Positions 35,086 through 46,577 of a DNA stretch of 64,000 nt are shown piece after piece. Numbering within the stretch: the first letter of the stretch is position 1; the number at the start of each line of letters is the position of its first letter. The DNA comes from Cricetomys ansorgei. Its lineage: Eukaryota > Chordata > Mammalia > Rodentia > Nesomyidae. The notes beneath the pieces were generated by a model. That model was given only the letters and a program-made list of their open reading frames with translations, was not told the DNA's origin and made no database searches. Both the position numbers and the translations under genes were made by a program. The DNA lies in NCBI GenBank assembly GCA_026225945.1, contig JAMJFZ010004031.1:9429501-9493500 (forward strand), given 5' to 3'.

Positions 35086-35210
35086 AGAAAATAAAGGAAG
35101 ATAGGAAGGAAGGAAGGAAGGGAGGGAGGGAGGGAGGGAAGAAAGGAGGGAGAAGTCAAGAGAAAGAAAAGAAAGGAAGAGAGAGGAGGAAGGAAGGAAA
35201 GGGAGAGAAA
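35086..35210. repeat. (GGAA)n/(GGGA)n purine tract
   Basis: About 120 bases of almost pure purine on the plus strand: GGAA, GGGA, GAAA and GAGA units extending the tail of the B4 element. Confidence 0.95.
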
Positions 35211-37069
35211 CTTTGTTCCTAGGTCTGTTCTCACACTCCATTTATCCTAGAAACTAAATTCAAGTTCATCTTGTTAGCACCTTTTATTACCTACATTTCA
35301 GTGATGCCCTTACATAAGACAAAGTGGATATATTTATCTCATCAAGCAACAGCTGGGTCAAGGCTGCCAAGAATCTCTCCCTTGTCTGCTTTCTCCAGTG
35401 GCCAGCTGATCTCTTAGGGCAGGGACCCGAGGGAAAACAGCCTCAGCTGCGGGTGTTCAGCCCCACAGGCGGGGAGGGCTGTGCTCATTAAGCCCTTCCG
35501 GTCCCAGGAATGGCTGGAGGCCTTCTGGGGAAGCTGCTTAGAAGATTGCTGGGGGACTCCTGCTGTTACACTGAGTTGAGTTTCTTTCCTTTTTCTCCCA
35601 GTTATCCCCTTATTAGAGAATCCTCTAAAACCAGGAGGAAGGAGAGGCAAGCTTTCTGGCTAGCTCACAGTCCTTCTGTCTCTCATTAAGGCTTCTTGCT
35701 CAGTGCATTCTGTGATGTGAACTTGTGAACTCGATACTGCTTACTTCACCATCATTGCAAAATCAGCACTTAAAGATTTCAAGGACCCAATGGTAACCGG
35801 CTCTCAGGAGGCAGGAACAAAGGCACCTGCCATTGTACTGGGGTCTACTTGTCGCTTTCTGTGGCTCATGGTTGATGGCATTTCAAGGAATAGGAATCGG
35901 ACTATAGGATGCATTCTTACCCATCCTTGAGCTCTATGTATCATGCGTGAAGAGAACCCTTGTGGTTTCTGAGATGAATTCTGAGCACTTAGTAACAGGG
36001 GACTGGGTTTTACAAATCAGTTATGCTTTGAGCTGGTAGGAAAACCCTCAAAATTATGGTACTGAACAGAGTCAATATGGGGCAATTAGGGACGGAGTGT
36101 AACAGGAGGAAGCATGAGAAGGATTCTAGCTTAGGATAGCTCTTAGTACATGTCTGTCATGGTGGGGGTCAGGGTCTGGTCTTTTATGGAAAACAGTTGG
36201 CTAAGTGTTGGAATAGAGGCTGCCAAAGGCAAAGATGCTTAGGGGGCTCAAATAATGTGGAACAAGTTAGCCGAGAGCTAAGGAAGTGGCCGAAGATGAC
36301 CATTATTTTTGCTTCTGGATTTTTCTGATCAGGACAGGCCACAGTGTAGGATATCTGGTCTCTGCGTAGTGATGTGGGTGGTCCCAGCTGGAAGACTCAG
36401 AGATGAAGGCTCCACAAGCATCTCTGTGTGACCTCGTCATGTGACCACCGCAGAATCTTTCTTTGGAGACTCATGCAGATAAGATGGAGGGCTGTAAAGC
36501 TGTAGTGCCCGTTAAGACCCAACTCTTCGAGCTACACATGTCACTTCTTTCACTCTGTTTGCTATAGTAGATGCACATTCCTATCCAATTTCAAGAGAAG
36601 ACAACCTGGATACCATCGTAGGGGTAAGAGTAGAAATGCCCCATTTTACAAAGAACACTTGGACACTTCTGTCTTTGGAAAATCTGCCACAGATTTTGCA
36701 GTTTTGAAATTCTCCTGACCTGGAGAATTTCTGCTTTTAGATCACCTAGTTCTGATTACTCTTTTCTGCTACCCACACATACTTGGCCGAGGATGACTTG
36801 AGTCATCCTTCCCAGGACCCTCAACAGACATCTTCCCCTTGTGGCAGTCGAGCCTACAACCAGGAGCCATTGGCTTCCTCTAGGGGTTTGCTCCAATCCT
36901 TAGGGTCCTGTAATGTTTCTCAGATCCTGTGCTTCCCCAGGTCTCAGGTCATCATAGCACCCCCATGGACTTGCCCTAAGGCCCCTCTTACTTTCCTCAG
37001 TATACCTGAGTAGGCGTTCCTTCTCTACTAGAGCTCCCTGGACAACGTCTTCTGCTTTTTTCTTAATTT
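35211..37069. other. Single-copy sequence, no gene seen
   Basis: No recognised repeat or exon. Confidence 0.45.
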
Positions 37070-37330
37070 ATCTTTGCCTAGTAATAGTCTTTAAATCCAA
37101 ACTCAAGTTTTGTCTCTTCTGTGAGCTCTTCCCATCCTTCCTGGACCATGTCAAGCAAACCGTCCACCTGTGTGCATTAAGCGTGAGTGTGACCACGGCA
37201 GGTGCTTAGCCGTTCACAGTGAGGATTCCTGTCTCATTCTTGACTATGTGCCTCTTGTACTTCCTCAACACAACATTTATTGATGTTGGTCTGCACAGTT
37301 CCTTTTCCCCTCAGTTTCTAATGTCATCAA
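37070..37330 (+). mobile_element. Possible L2 fragment
   Basis: Pyrimidine-rich phrasing such as 'ctctt...gtgagctcttcccatccttcctggac' followed by 'acttcctcaacacaacattt' recalls the L2 3' region. This is a weak visual match. Confidence 0.35.
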
Positions 37331-37788
37331 GTACCCACCCAGACTCTTCTTGTTCACATTTACAATTCACCTGAGTTTATCAGATAGCCAGGGAATCAAA
37401 AGCAGATGTAAGATGTTTTATAAATAAGACATGGAACTACTTTCTCGGTGGTACCTTTGTCTATTCCAATACAGACAATGTTTATCAAGTAAAATCCAAA
37501 GAGAAAGGACAGGAATAGAGAAACGGCAAAACCTACAACAATCTTCCCCTCTGCATTGGCTGTATCTTACCTAGGAAACAGTGAAATATTTCCTTGAGAT
37601 GTTTGTCCACATGCCTCTCTGAACTCTACGTAGGCATGTTGGGTAAGTCATGCCGAACATTTTCCAAATGACAATGTTCATGTATGTTTGGATGTTAAAT
37701 TAACTTAATTTCTCTGGCTGCCTTGAATTCTCTTAGGTATTTTCCCAACCAAGTTAGTATATCATAAATGATAGGGAAATAATATTCT
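37331..37788. other. AT-rich single-copy sequence
   Basis: Nothing recognised. Confidence 0.4.
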
Positions 37789-37850
37789 TTCTTTTCTCTC
37801 TCTCTCTCTCCCTCTCCCTCCGTCTCTCTCTCTCTCTCTGTGTCTCTCCC
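37789..37850. repeat. (TC)n imperfect microsatellite
   Basis: About 60 bases of TC with CCCTCC and TGTG interruptions. The Arg/Glu-rich minus-strand frame across it is translated repeat. Confidence 0.95.
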
Positions 37851-38401
37851 CATTTGTCTGGTTTGCCTTTTCTGTGCCTGGTATGTAACATTTCCTCTAT
37901 AGGTCGTTCACAGTTCATTAAGGGGTTGCTCAATTTGTTAGGCAGCAATCATGAATTTATACTTTCTTTTATTTGAAGTGCACTTTTAAATATTAGACCA
38001 TACACTAATCAGGTTGAGCGTGATAATGAGCACACATTCACATTGTTAAGGTAAATGACCTAATGCACTTAGAGTGAAGGAAGATATATTTGGACTACAA
38101 TTTGCACTTTTCACTGCAATGTTGAACAGTCCCAGCAAGGGTCAGGATGCTGTGGGGAACTGCCCTGGGAGGAGTCTATTAGCTCCACACTCAGAAACTG
38201 AAAGCAGTCACTTTGTTTTTCTTTATACTTTGAAAGTACAGCAGGAAGAAGAAGTAAATTTTTGGGAAACAAAGGGGAATTTTGTAGACCTCAGAAGGTC
38301 AAATTTCGATGTCTAAGTAGCAGAGAGAGGAACACATGTGCAGGTGATCTGAGAGTCTGACGGTGCATCTGATTGGAACACTTTTTGGTGTTCCATGGTT
38401 C
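37851..38401. other. AT-rich single-copy sequence
   Basis: Nothing recognised. Confidence 0.4.
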
Positions 38402-38604
38402 ATTTATTTTTAGATAGGCTCTCATGCATCTCAGGCTAGCCTCAAATTTGCTACATAGCAGATGGTAACCTAGAACTTCCTGATTCTTCTGCCTCCATGC
38501 CCTCAACATCAGGATTACAGGTGTGGGCCACCTTGCCTGGGTCATGTGGGGCTGGGGTTGATTTTAGGCAAACACTCTACCAACTGAGCTACACCGCAGC
38601 CTCT
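38402..38604 (-). mobile_element. B4-type SINE (ID/B1 hybrid)
   Basis: Minus-strand B1-like part ('tcaggctagcctcaaatttg'; 'aacatcaggattacaggtgt') followed by the ID-like part ('taccaactgagctacaccgc'). Confidence 0.82.
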
Positions 38605-39726
38605 GGTGCCTGGTTTTAACTTGAAAGATATTTGCTTAAGAAACAGTCACGAAGCCACATATACAGAAATCACTAAGAAGCCTGAAGTCTGCCCATTTTT
38701 TTTCCATTTTGACTCCACTTGGCTCTGCCCCTAGTTACATTCTGTTGCACACTGGGAATGGAAGCATTAGATCTCAGTTGCAAGTGAACATTTGAACCAG
38801 GCTGCCCCAAAAGGGGCGGGGGCACATTTGGGGACCTGCTTTCTCTCTCTTCTCTCTTATATACAACATGCTAAGCAAGTATTTTAGAGAGAGGCAGTTT
38901 ACATCTGAAATCACAGGTCCTGCTGTCAAGATCCCCTCCTGCAGACTGAAACGGAAGTAGATGTCGCCTGGGTTGGCTAAGATCCCCCTGGCACACCACT
39001 GCTTGGGAGCTGAATGTACAGAAGGCCAGCGTGAGTGGCTTATTTGCTGAGTAGCAGGGACGCTCTGAGAAAGCCTTCAGGAATAGGGAGAAGGTCCTGA
39101 ACTGAGTTAAAGGAAACAAAGAAGGAAACATCCCAAGTAACTCTACAAATAAACACTTAGGGTTCCAGCATGCCTTTCTGGTATTCTAGAAGAGAGATAT
39201 AGAATTTGCTCCCCCACCCATGTCACACCATTTTGATTATTTGCTTGTTGTACAGTTGTTGTAGTTGGTAATCAGGCCGTAAACTCACATACAGTTTAAC
39301 TGGAAAGCACGTTTCCCAACACTTTGGCTGGAGAGTAACTTGATTTCACTACAAAAATGCTTTTTGGGCTGGGAAAATAAAGACAAAAGAGGAAAAGACC
39401 ACACATTGTGAGTGCGTGGGAGGGGTGAAGGAGAGAGAGAGGGAGAGAGAATGGGACTCATTTTCCCACTAGGGAGCTTCAGGAACTAGTCTCTGCCTCC
39501 TGTCTACATAGTCTTGTAATTATCATCATCAGGTAATGCTTACTGGGCACCCCGGTGAGTTTCTCTCTGCTGACCATTTTAAACTTGCTTAAAACATCCC
39601 AATCACTGTGCAGCAGAAGTTTGTAAGCTGATGAACAATGGACAGCGAGTCCAGATGAAGAATTCTAAGCAACCGTGGTTGGCTCGCTCTGTGGGGCAAC
39701 CTTCCAGCAGCGAGGGCCTCTGCATG
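38605..39726. other. Single-copy sequence, no gene seen
   Basis: No gene recognised. A short GA-rich run lies near 39430-39450. Confidence 0.4.
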
Positions 39727-39760
39727 TGAAGCGGGCCTGTAGTCTTCAAGGCCCGCTTCA
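39727..39760. repeat. Perfect 12-bp inverted repeat, 10-base loop
   Basis: tgaagcgggcct (39727-39738) pairs perfectly with aggcccgcttca (39749-39760) around the loop gtagtcttca. The stem is GC-rich (8 of 12), unlike its AT-rich surroundings. The stem is too short for a typical microRNA precursor. Confidence 0.9.
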
Positions 39761-39919
39761 ACTGTAAGATTCTATTATTCTCATTTATTGTTTGAGTTCT
39801 CATTTATGAAGAAACCATGCAATTCTAGAATTAATCAGGCATCATTGGAAAGTGTGACTTCTTCAAAAACATAAACCCACGTGTCATCTCCTTTAAATTC
39901 TCACGACAATGCACAGATA
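39761..39919. other. Single-copy sequence
   Basis: No recognised feature. Confidence 0.4.
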
Positions 39920-40020
39920 GCAGTTGGGATGTTTAGGAGGCTGATGGGAAACTGAGGTTCTCTTGGTCATCTCGTAAGTGGAAGAGCTGGGATCTCTACT
40001 GGGTTCCACTGCCTCCTTGT
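39920..40020 (-). mobile_element. MIR fragment
   Basis: 'ggctgatgggaaactgaggt' then 'gtaagtggaagagctgggat' is the antisense MIR core. Ancient and truncated. Confidence 0.6.
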
Positions 40021-42217
40021 CTGTGCCCATCATTAGTGCCTTCTGTTGTGTATTTTACAAAACAATGGACAGTTAAAACACCCTAAGAATGCTCTACCTT
40101 AAGGCTTCAGGTCTCCAAAATAAGCATTCACCCTCCCATACATGCTTGACACAGATTCCCTAGTCATCTGCTCTAACACAAAAATGTCATTTGCACGTCC
40201 CCTCTGATTCCTGAAGACCATCTAGGTCACTAAGTGTGTCATGTGATAACTGCTAATTCTTCTAAAAGCAAAAAATTGTATATCAGGACTGCCACAGGCG
40301 ATGAATCTGACCTGGACCAGCCAAGCTCAGCTGCAAGTTGATCATTCAGTGCAACATCACTTTGTTCTCTCCTAACCCGCAGCCACGACTCGGGCCCGGT
40401 CTGTACTTCTGTATATTGTGCTTTAAAAAGAATCTTTATTCATTTGTTGATCTCCGAAAGTATACTCAAATGACCTTGAAAATTGCTGACAGCTTGGTCT
40501 GTCTGAAAGTCCATGAGTTTAATCCGAAAGAGTCTCCCTTCCCTCGGGGAGAAGCTTTCATTCAGGAATAAGAGAGATTTTATTTTTTATAATATCTCTT
40601 GCTTCTGTGGTTTAAAAAAATCAATAGCTTTTCTTTCTTTAATCTCTGGCTCTTTTGTTCGGTGTTATTCTTTCTATTTTCTCTTTGTTCCCTATGTAAT
40701 GTACGCTTTTCTTTTCTTGGAAATTAGAAATTGTAAATAAGCAAATAAAGATGTTTAGGGTGAGGAGGAAGAAATGGAAAAAGGAGTGGGGAGAAAAAGG
40801 AGTTGCGTTTTCATCTTGCTACATAAATATGCATGTGAATTTTTGGTTTTACCAAAATAAGGGCATCGTTTTCCCAAGAGATGTATTGATGAATAGTTGA
40901 TGAAGCACACATTTTTGGGTATACATTGGCTTAATATTTTTTTTATCCAGTGTGTATTTTGATACTTCCCTCTCCCCTAAACACTCTCTCTACCTCTCTA
41001 CCTACACAACTTCGTGTTTTCTTTCTTTCTCCCAGATAACAAAACACACAACAAATAACCTCCCCTCACAAAAGCACACACAAAACACACAAAACACATA
41101 GAATTAATCTTATGTTGGCCAACTAGTCCTGAGCTGGGCTCAGAGTGAAATTGCGGACTAGCACGGATGCTCTATGTTTAGTGTTTCAAGAAACTGTCAA
41201 GTTGCTTTTGTGTAATCATTGCCAACCTAAAACAACCAGGTTTTTTAATTAGCTATTTAAATAGATGGGCAGTGACATAGACAGTTTCCTGCTGAATTTC
41301 AGAATGGTGACACTAGACATCGTCTGCTAGTTTTCCTCATCTGTTCCCTTCACCTGTGCTGAATTTTTGTTTTTTATATAACTGAGAGTGAGGATTCTTT
41401 CTGTATTCTGAGTGCAAGTCAGTTATAAAAACCACAAGACATACCATTAATTAAAAATAAAATAGACCTGAGAGAGAGATTTTGGTGTCACATGTGAAAA
41501 ATCTTTACCCAACCAAAGACTGCCAAGGCTGTACCTTCTTCCTGAAATTCTACAGTTTAAAGTGTGCCCTTTAGGCTTATCACCTGGTTTAAATTATTAT
41601 TTTTTTATAAGATGCTAGATATGTGTCAATCTCCTTATCCCTCCCCTTGCCCTTCCTCATCTTCCTCTTCCTCTATCTCTGTTTCCTCCTTCCTGGATAG
41701 TGAATTACTGTCATGGCATCATTGTTGAAAATCCTATCCTTTCTGTATTTTATTTACATCTTTGTCCAGAATCCATTATGGAGGAGAACCACAAAAACAT
41801 ACTTGTTGGAAAATGTCAGAACAATATCTAACATAAGCTGATTTTAAGAAAGAATCAGTTACGGCTGTGAGTTGAGCTATTGGGGGAACTTATTGTTCTG
41901 CTGTATTAATCTGCTTGACCGAATCTACTCTGGTCGCACACTACATGTCTTTGTAACACATTGTGAAATCAAGCAACACTGACCTCTGTCTTTGGTCTTT
42001 CTCAGAGCTGTTAGCTTGTTCAGATCCTCTGTATTTCCATTCCACGTATCATGCATGAACTCATAATCAGACGGTCAGTTTTTACTAAAAACCCTCTTGG
42101 GATTCGGGCTTGATTATTTTGAAACTTCAGATGATTTCAAGAGAAAGGATATCATAATGATCAAATATTCTGACTCATGAATATGGTATGTCACTCAATG
42201 TATACCAAAGAGGGGTT
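40021..42217. other. 2.2 kb AT-rich single-copy sequence
   Basis: No SINE or gene recognised. A low-complexity ACA/CAAA-rich patch lies near 41038-41100. Frames are short. Confidence 0.4.
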
Positions 42218-42392
42218 TTACAGTGTATGTGTGTGTGTGTGTGAGATATGTATGGTGTGTGGTGTGTGTGTATGGTGTATGTGTGTTATGTGTATGTGGT
42301 ATGTGTGTGTGTGGTGTGTGGGGTGTGTGTGTAGTATGTGGTACATGCGTGGTGTGTTTTCTGTGTGATGTGTATGGTGTGTGGTGTGTGGT

Positions 42393-42424
<32 letters not shown>

Positions 42425-42719
42425 TGTGTGTTTTTGGTGTGTGTGTAGTGTGTATGTGTGTGTGTGGTGTATGTGTGTTACGTGTGTGTGGTATGTGTGT
42501 GTGTGTGTGTGGGGTGTGTGTGTATTATGTGGTACATGCATAGTGTGTCTTCTGTGTGATGTGTATGGTGTGTGGTGTATGGTGTGTATGTGTGTGTTGT
42601 GTGTGTGTGTTGTGTGTTTTTAGTGTGTGTGTAGTGTGTGTGTGTGGTGTGTTTTTGGTGTGTGTGTGTGTGTGTGTGTGGTGTGTTTTTTGTGTGTGTG
42701 TGTGTGTGGTGTGTTTTTG

Positions 42720-42757
<38 letters not shown>

Positions 42758-42898
42758 ATGTGTGTGTGTGTGTGTGTGTGTTTTTGGTGTGTGTGTGTGT
42801 GTGGTGTGTTTTTGGTGTGTGTGTGTGTGTATGTGTGTGTGTGTGTGTGTGTATGTGTGTGTGTGTGTGTGTGTGGTGTGTTTTGGTGTGTGTGTGTC
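42218..42898. repeat. Long imperfect (TG)n tract with ~190-bp duplication
   Basis: About 680 bases of GT-dominated sequence. Two blocks carrying the landmark 'gtggtacatgc' (gtacatgc at 42341 and 42532), each followed by 'tgtgtgatgtgtatggtgtg', show that a segment of about 190 bases was duplicated. The 3' half alternates pure TG runs with 'gtttttggtg' spacers. Every frame stays open on both strands (up to 152 codons), giving Cys-Val and His-Thr repeats. These are translation of the dinucleotide repeat and not genes. Confidence 0.97.
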
Positions 42899-42984
42899 CA
42901 TGCATTTGTGTGTGTGAATGTGCTTATCAAGGCACATATATTGAAGACGGGGGATAACCTAAGATGTCAGGCCTTGCCTTCTAC

Positions 42985-43160
42985 CTTGTTTCTTTTTGTC
43001 CTTGTCTGTTGTGTAGGCCAGGCTAGCCCATGTGTTCTTGAAGTTTTCCAAGTATCTCCCCATAAGAGTACGGGTATTACAGATGCTTGTGCTTGAGTTT
43101 TGGGGACTCAAACTCAGGTTCTCGTACTTGCACAGCAAGTACTTTTCTGCTTTCCCCTCC
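42985..43160 (-). mobile_element. B4-type SINE
   Basis: Minus-strand hybrid with a B1-like part ('tgtgtaggccaggctagccc'; 'gggtattacagatgcttgtg') and an ID-like part ('ggggactcaaactcaggttc'; 'gcacagcaagtacttttctg'). Confidence 0.75.
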
Positions 43161-43328
43161 CCAAATCTGGTTTTGGTTTCACAGTTTTAGTACATCGGTC
43201 TTTTGTACTTTTGTCCAGTTAGCTTTCAGGCTATTACAAATAATTTGCTTTAAAATTCTCAATTTCTAAATATGCTTAAAAGTTTTAATTTCTAATTGTT
43301 CTTTGCAAGTGTAAGGAAATCCTTTTTT

Positions 43329-43483
43329 GGGGGGGAGGCTAAAGAGATTGAGCTCAGTGGTTAACAGCTCTGACTGCTCTTCCAGAGGTCCTGAGTTCAA
43401 TTTTCAGCAACCACATGGTGACTCACAACCATCTGTAATGAGACCAGATACAGAACACTTGTGTAAATAAATAAAATCTTAAC
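43329..43483 (+). mobile_element. B2 SINE with target-site duplication
   Basis: Full-length-looking sense B2: 'agctcagtggttaacagc' (A box), 'gaggtcctgagttcaatttt' (B box), 'caaccacatggtgactcaca' and an A-rich tail with aaataaataaaatct. The segment 'cctcttctggtgtgc' usual in mouse B2 is missing or deleted. Flanks aaatcctttttt (43317-43328) and aaatcatcttttt (43484-43496) look like the target duplication. It is the most complete tRNA-derived SINE in the window. Confidence 0.9.
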
Positions 43484-43496
43484 AAATCATCTTTTT

Positions 43497-44232
43497 GTAT
43501 ATTGCTAGAAGCTTCCTTCAGATTCAGTTTTCCTCTGTATAAATCATTTCATAGTAGACTAAAGTCACTTTGCAGCTGTCCTTCTATAATTATGGCTTTT
43601 GTCCCTTTTTCTCGAAACTTTCCAATCCACTATGGTATTCAAGACTTGAGGGTTGGTGTCCATGTAGGTAAATTAAAATTAAATGTATCAGTATTGAAAG
43701 TATCAAACATAAACACAGTGAAAAGAGAATTGGATTTTTAAAAAAAAGGGCACCGAAACATGGGTAGGATTTTAGTGGGCTTTAAGACAACTCCAGGCAA
43801 TCAGCGTCTCTCCAGAAAAGTACTTGAACCAATAATTAATCATCTCAAGCTTTATGAAACCTATAAACACACAGAAGCAAGAGATTCAACAAAACAGAAG
43901 CACTCAAAGAAGCAAGAAGAAAGCTCAACCAAGGCACAGCGTGTTGTTAAAAAAAAAACCAGTAACAAAGAGAAAATCTTAAAAGAAGAAGACAAGGAAA
44001 AGGAGCCAAGTACAGAGAAAGGAACCGACGGAAGGAGGCGGCAGCTCTCCCGCAGGAGCCAGGCAAACAGAAGAGCCACAGAGCAGTCAGTAAGCTCTGA
44101 AAGGAGAAAGTGTCGGCCTAGAGTCTGGGTAGCAATAACAAAGACACTTCCAACCACACAACGACCAAAAGTCCATGATTAGCAGGATCATACTACTAAA
44201 AGATTCTTAAAAAGAAAAAAAAAAAAAAAAAA
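43497..44232 (+). other. Unclassified sequence ending in poly-A
   Basis: A purine-rich stretch on the plus strand with a 140-codon Lys/Arg/Ser/Glu-rich frame (43760-44182) ends 30 bases before an A-run (44213-44232). The frame looks low in complexity rather than family-like. The poly-A could mark a processed retrocopy of a non-coding transcript, an A-rich L1 3' region, or chance. Confidence 0.35.
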
Positions 44233-44386
44233 CAACCTCCAAGCAAAAGGAGCATTATTCTAGATAGAACACACATTTACAGTGCAATGAAAAACACCAG
44301 ACCCGGTGACACAAATATACAGGGAATTTTGTCCTGAGCTTTCCTTCTCTTTACAGAACCTGAAAGAGATCCTTCATAGTTTACAT

Positions 44387-44609
44387 CAGCGGTTCTCCAC
44401 CTTCCTAACGCTGCGACCCTTTAATACAGTCCCTCATGTTGTGGTGACCCCAACTATAAAATTATTTTTGTTGCTACTTCATAACTGTAATTTTGCTACT
44501 GCTATGAATCATAATGTAAATATCTGACATGCAGATGGTTTTAGGTGACCCCTGTGAAAGGGTCATTCGACCCCCAAAGGAGTCTGGATCCACGGGTTGA
44601 GAAACACTG
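44387..44609. mobile_element. URR1-type hAT MITE with 8-bp duplication
   Basis: Starts cagcggttctccacc and ends gggttgagaaacactg, so both terminal inverted repeats are present. It is flanked by gtttacat (44379-44386) and gtttacag (44610-44617), a 7-of-8 match; an 8-bp target duplication is the hAT signature. It has no transposase and is the most complete of three copies here. Confidence 0.95.
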
Positions 44610-44617
44610 GTTTACAG

Positions 44618-45044
44618 ACACAGTGCAGCAGGGAATGGGATAGGAGTAAAAGGAAGACTTTCAAGAGCAGTGGCTGGAGAGGCTTTCCTGCTGAGCAGAT
44701 GTAAGGCACAGACAGCACAGTAAGAAACCCGGGTTCCAGGGTGTATTTTATTTCCTCTTCCTCCTCCCCTCTCACTTTTCTTTCCCCCTCTCCCTGTCCC
44801 TTCCTATCTCCTTCCTCTTCTTCCTCCTCTAAAAGCCACTAATATTCAACCCTGGGGCCTACATCCTGAAGATCTTATGTAATCCTAACCTATTTCAAAG
44901 ACCTCCACCCCTATGGGGCACAGCGATGGCACTTCTACCCTCTCCACACCTCACAGTGGGGATTACATTTCAACACATGAAACCTTGGCGGGCACACTCA
45001 CACCGAATCCAAACCACAGCAACGGATTGGAAGCAAATGCCCAG
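44618..45044. other. Single-copy sequence, pyrimidine-rich patch
   Basis: CTTCC/CCTC-rich run at about 44750-44830. No gene recognised. Confidence 0.4.
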
Positions 45045-45170
45045 CCAGGCATGGTGGTGCATGCCTGCAAGCCCAGGACTTAGAGATGGAAGCAGAAGAG
45101 CATCTGTTTGATTCGTACTCTGCTACAGAGGGAGTTCAAGATCTTCCCAAGAGACCAAAGTGATAACGAA
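45045..45170 (+). mobile_element. Old B1 SINE
   Basis: 'gccaggcatggtggtgcatg' followed by 'cctgcaagcccaggactta' and 'gagatggaagcagaagagc' reads as a sense-strand B1. The right half is decayed. Confidence 0.78.
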
Positions 45171-46489
45171 AGCAGTGAATTAAATAAATTTTAAAATAAG
45201 TACACATAAGCACAAAGGAGTCAGGAGTTATGGAATGCTACAGAATGGCATTAGAATTTGGTACAAGATGCTTAAAGCACTTTGATGGAAGGCAGATTGG
45301 TTCTATTTACCACAATGGAGATTTCAGAACAAAGAATAATTATTGCCAGAGATAAAATGGGGTATTGCATAAAGCTCCTTCAAAAGCATAAAAACTCTGA
45401 ACGTTTATAGCCTTAATCGTATATCCGTAAAGCCAAAATTGCAAGGAATCCAAGGAGAACAGGAAAGGATCTATAACTTTACTCCATGATTTCAAGGGTG
45501 CCCTCCCAATGACCGATGGAACAAGCAGACAGGAGATCAGTGGGAATGCACCTTCACCGAACAACTCTTTCAACACCTGAAAATGCTGACACCCTATCCG
45601 GCCGCAGCTGGCCAAGTTCTTCTCTACACGGGGTGTGTTTGTCCACTCGGGAAAGCGGTAACAGCACGCCATAAGCTGAGGGGCATATGAGCTACAGAAA
45701 TTGATTTCTTACAGTTATGGGACCAGGACGTCCAACATCAAGATGCCGGCATGCTCACTGCCCTGGGGTATCTTCTTACTGCCCCTCGCATGGCAGAAGG
45801 AGTAAGGGTGTCTCTGAGGTCTCTTTTATAAAATCCTGTAAATACTATAGAGCTTTGATTATGACGTAGTTAAGCTACCTGCAAACAGTTCGATCTTGTG
45901 GAGCCAGTAGCTCTGATGGTTTATGAGGTCAGACTTAGAGCAGTGTTAGTATTCTCCTTTACTAAAGCAAGGCCTTTTTGTACTCTGTGCCCAAAGTCTA
46001 TGTATGCATCATGCCTACAGCCTGCCTGGGAAGAAACCCGCTCTTCCTGGCTCTGTGCAAGCCTCAGGTGCTGTCCTGTAATCTCTGAGAGAGGCTCTTT
46101 CTCTGGCCTCGAACAGTTTCCTCTCATTCATACCCTGCTCTGAGACCGCTGAAGACAAGACCCCCTATGGGCTTCTGCTTTTGCCCTTCAATTCTTTCAG
46201 ATGTCCTGTCCTGAAAATCCAGTGCAGTGTCTCTGTTCTCTTCTTCCTCTTGGATGCAAGGAATCCATCCCGTCTGTCTCCGACTGGGCATCTTGTCCTT
46301 GTGTAGAAAGACCAGAAACTCCCAAGGCAGTACAGAAGTAGTAGTGCCCTTTGGTTGTTTCTGCTTCTGGGAGATCATTGTTCTTTGTTGATTGATGTTT
46401 ACACAGTATCTTGAACATCACGTCCATATATTTTGGCTGTTGCTCGGTTGTTTCCGATAAGCGGGAAAATCTAGTTGGTGTCATTCCAC
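45171..46489. other. Single-copy sequence, no gene seen
   Basis: Frames of 110 codons (minus, 45340-45672) and about 100 codons have no recognised domain. Confidence 0.4.
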
Positions 46490-46577
46490 CACCCCCACCC
46501 CACACTTTGGCACTAGGAATGGAATCCAGGGCTTGTCACGCTAGCTCTCTATAGCTAAACCATATCCCTAACCCACT
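46490..46577 (-). mobile_element. ID/B4 SINE fragment
   Basis: 'ctaggaatggaatccagggc' and 'ctatagctaaaccatatccc' give a decayed minus-strand ID-like block. Confidence 0.6.

Noticed and set aside
39727..39760. microRNA precursor
   Set aside because: A stem of 12 bp with a 10-base loop is too short for a canonical precursor.
42478..43096. Cys/Val-rich and His/Thr-rich frames of up to 152 codons
   Set aside because: Direct translation of (TG)n/(CA)n; every frame is open.
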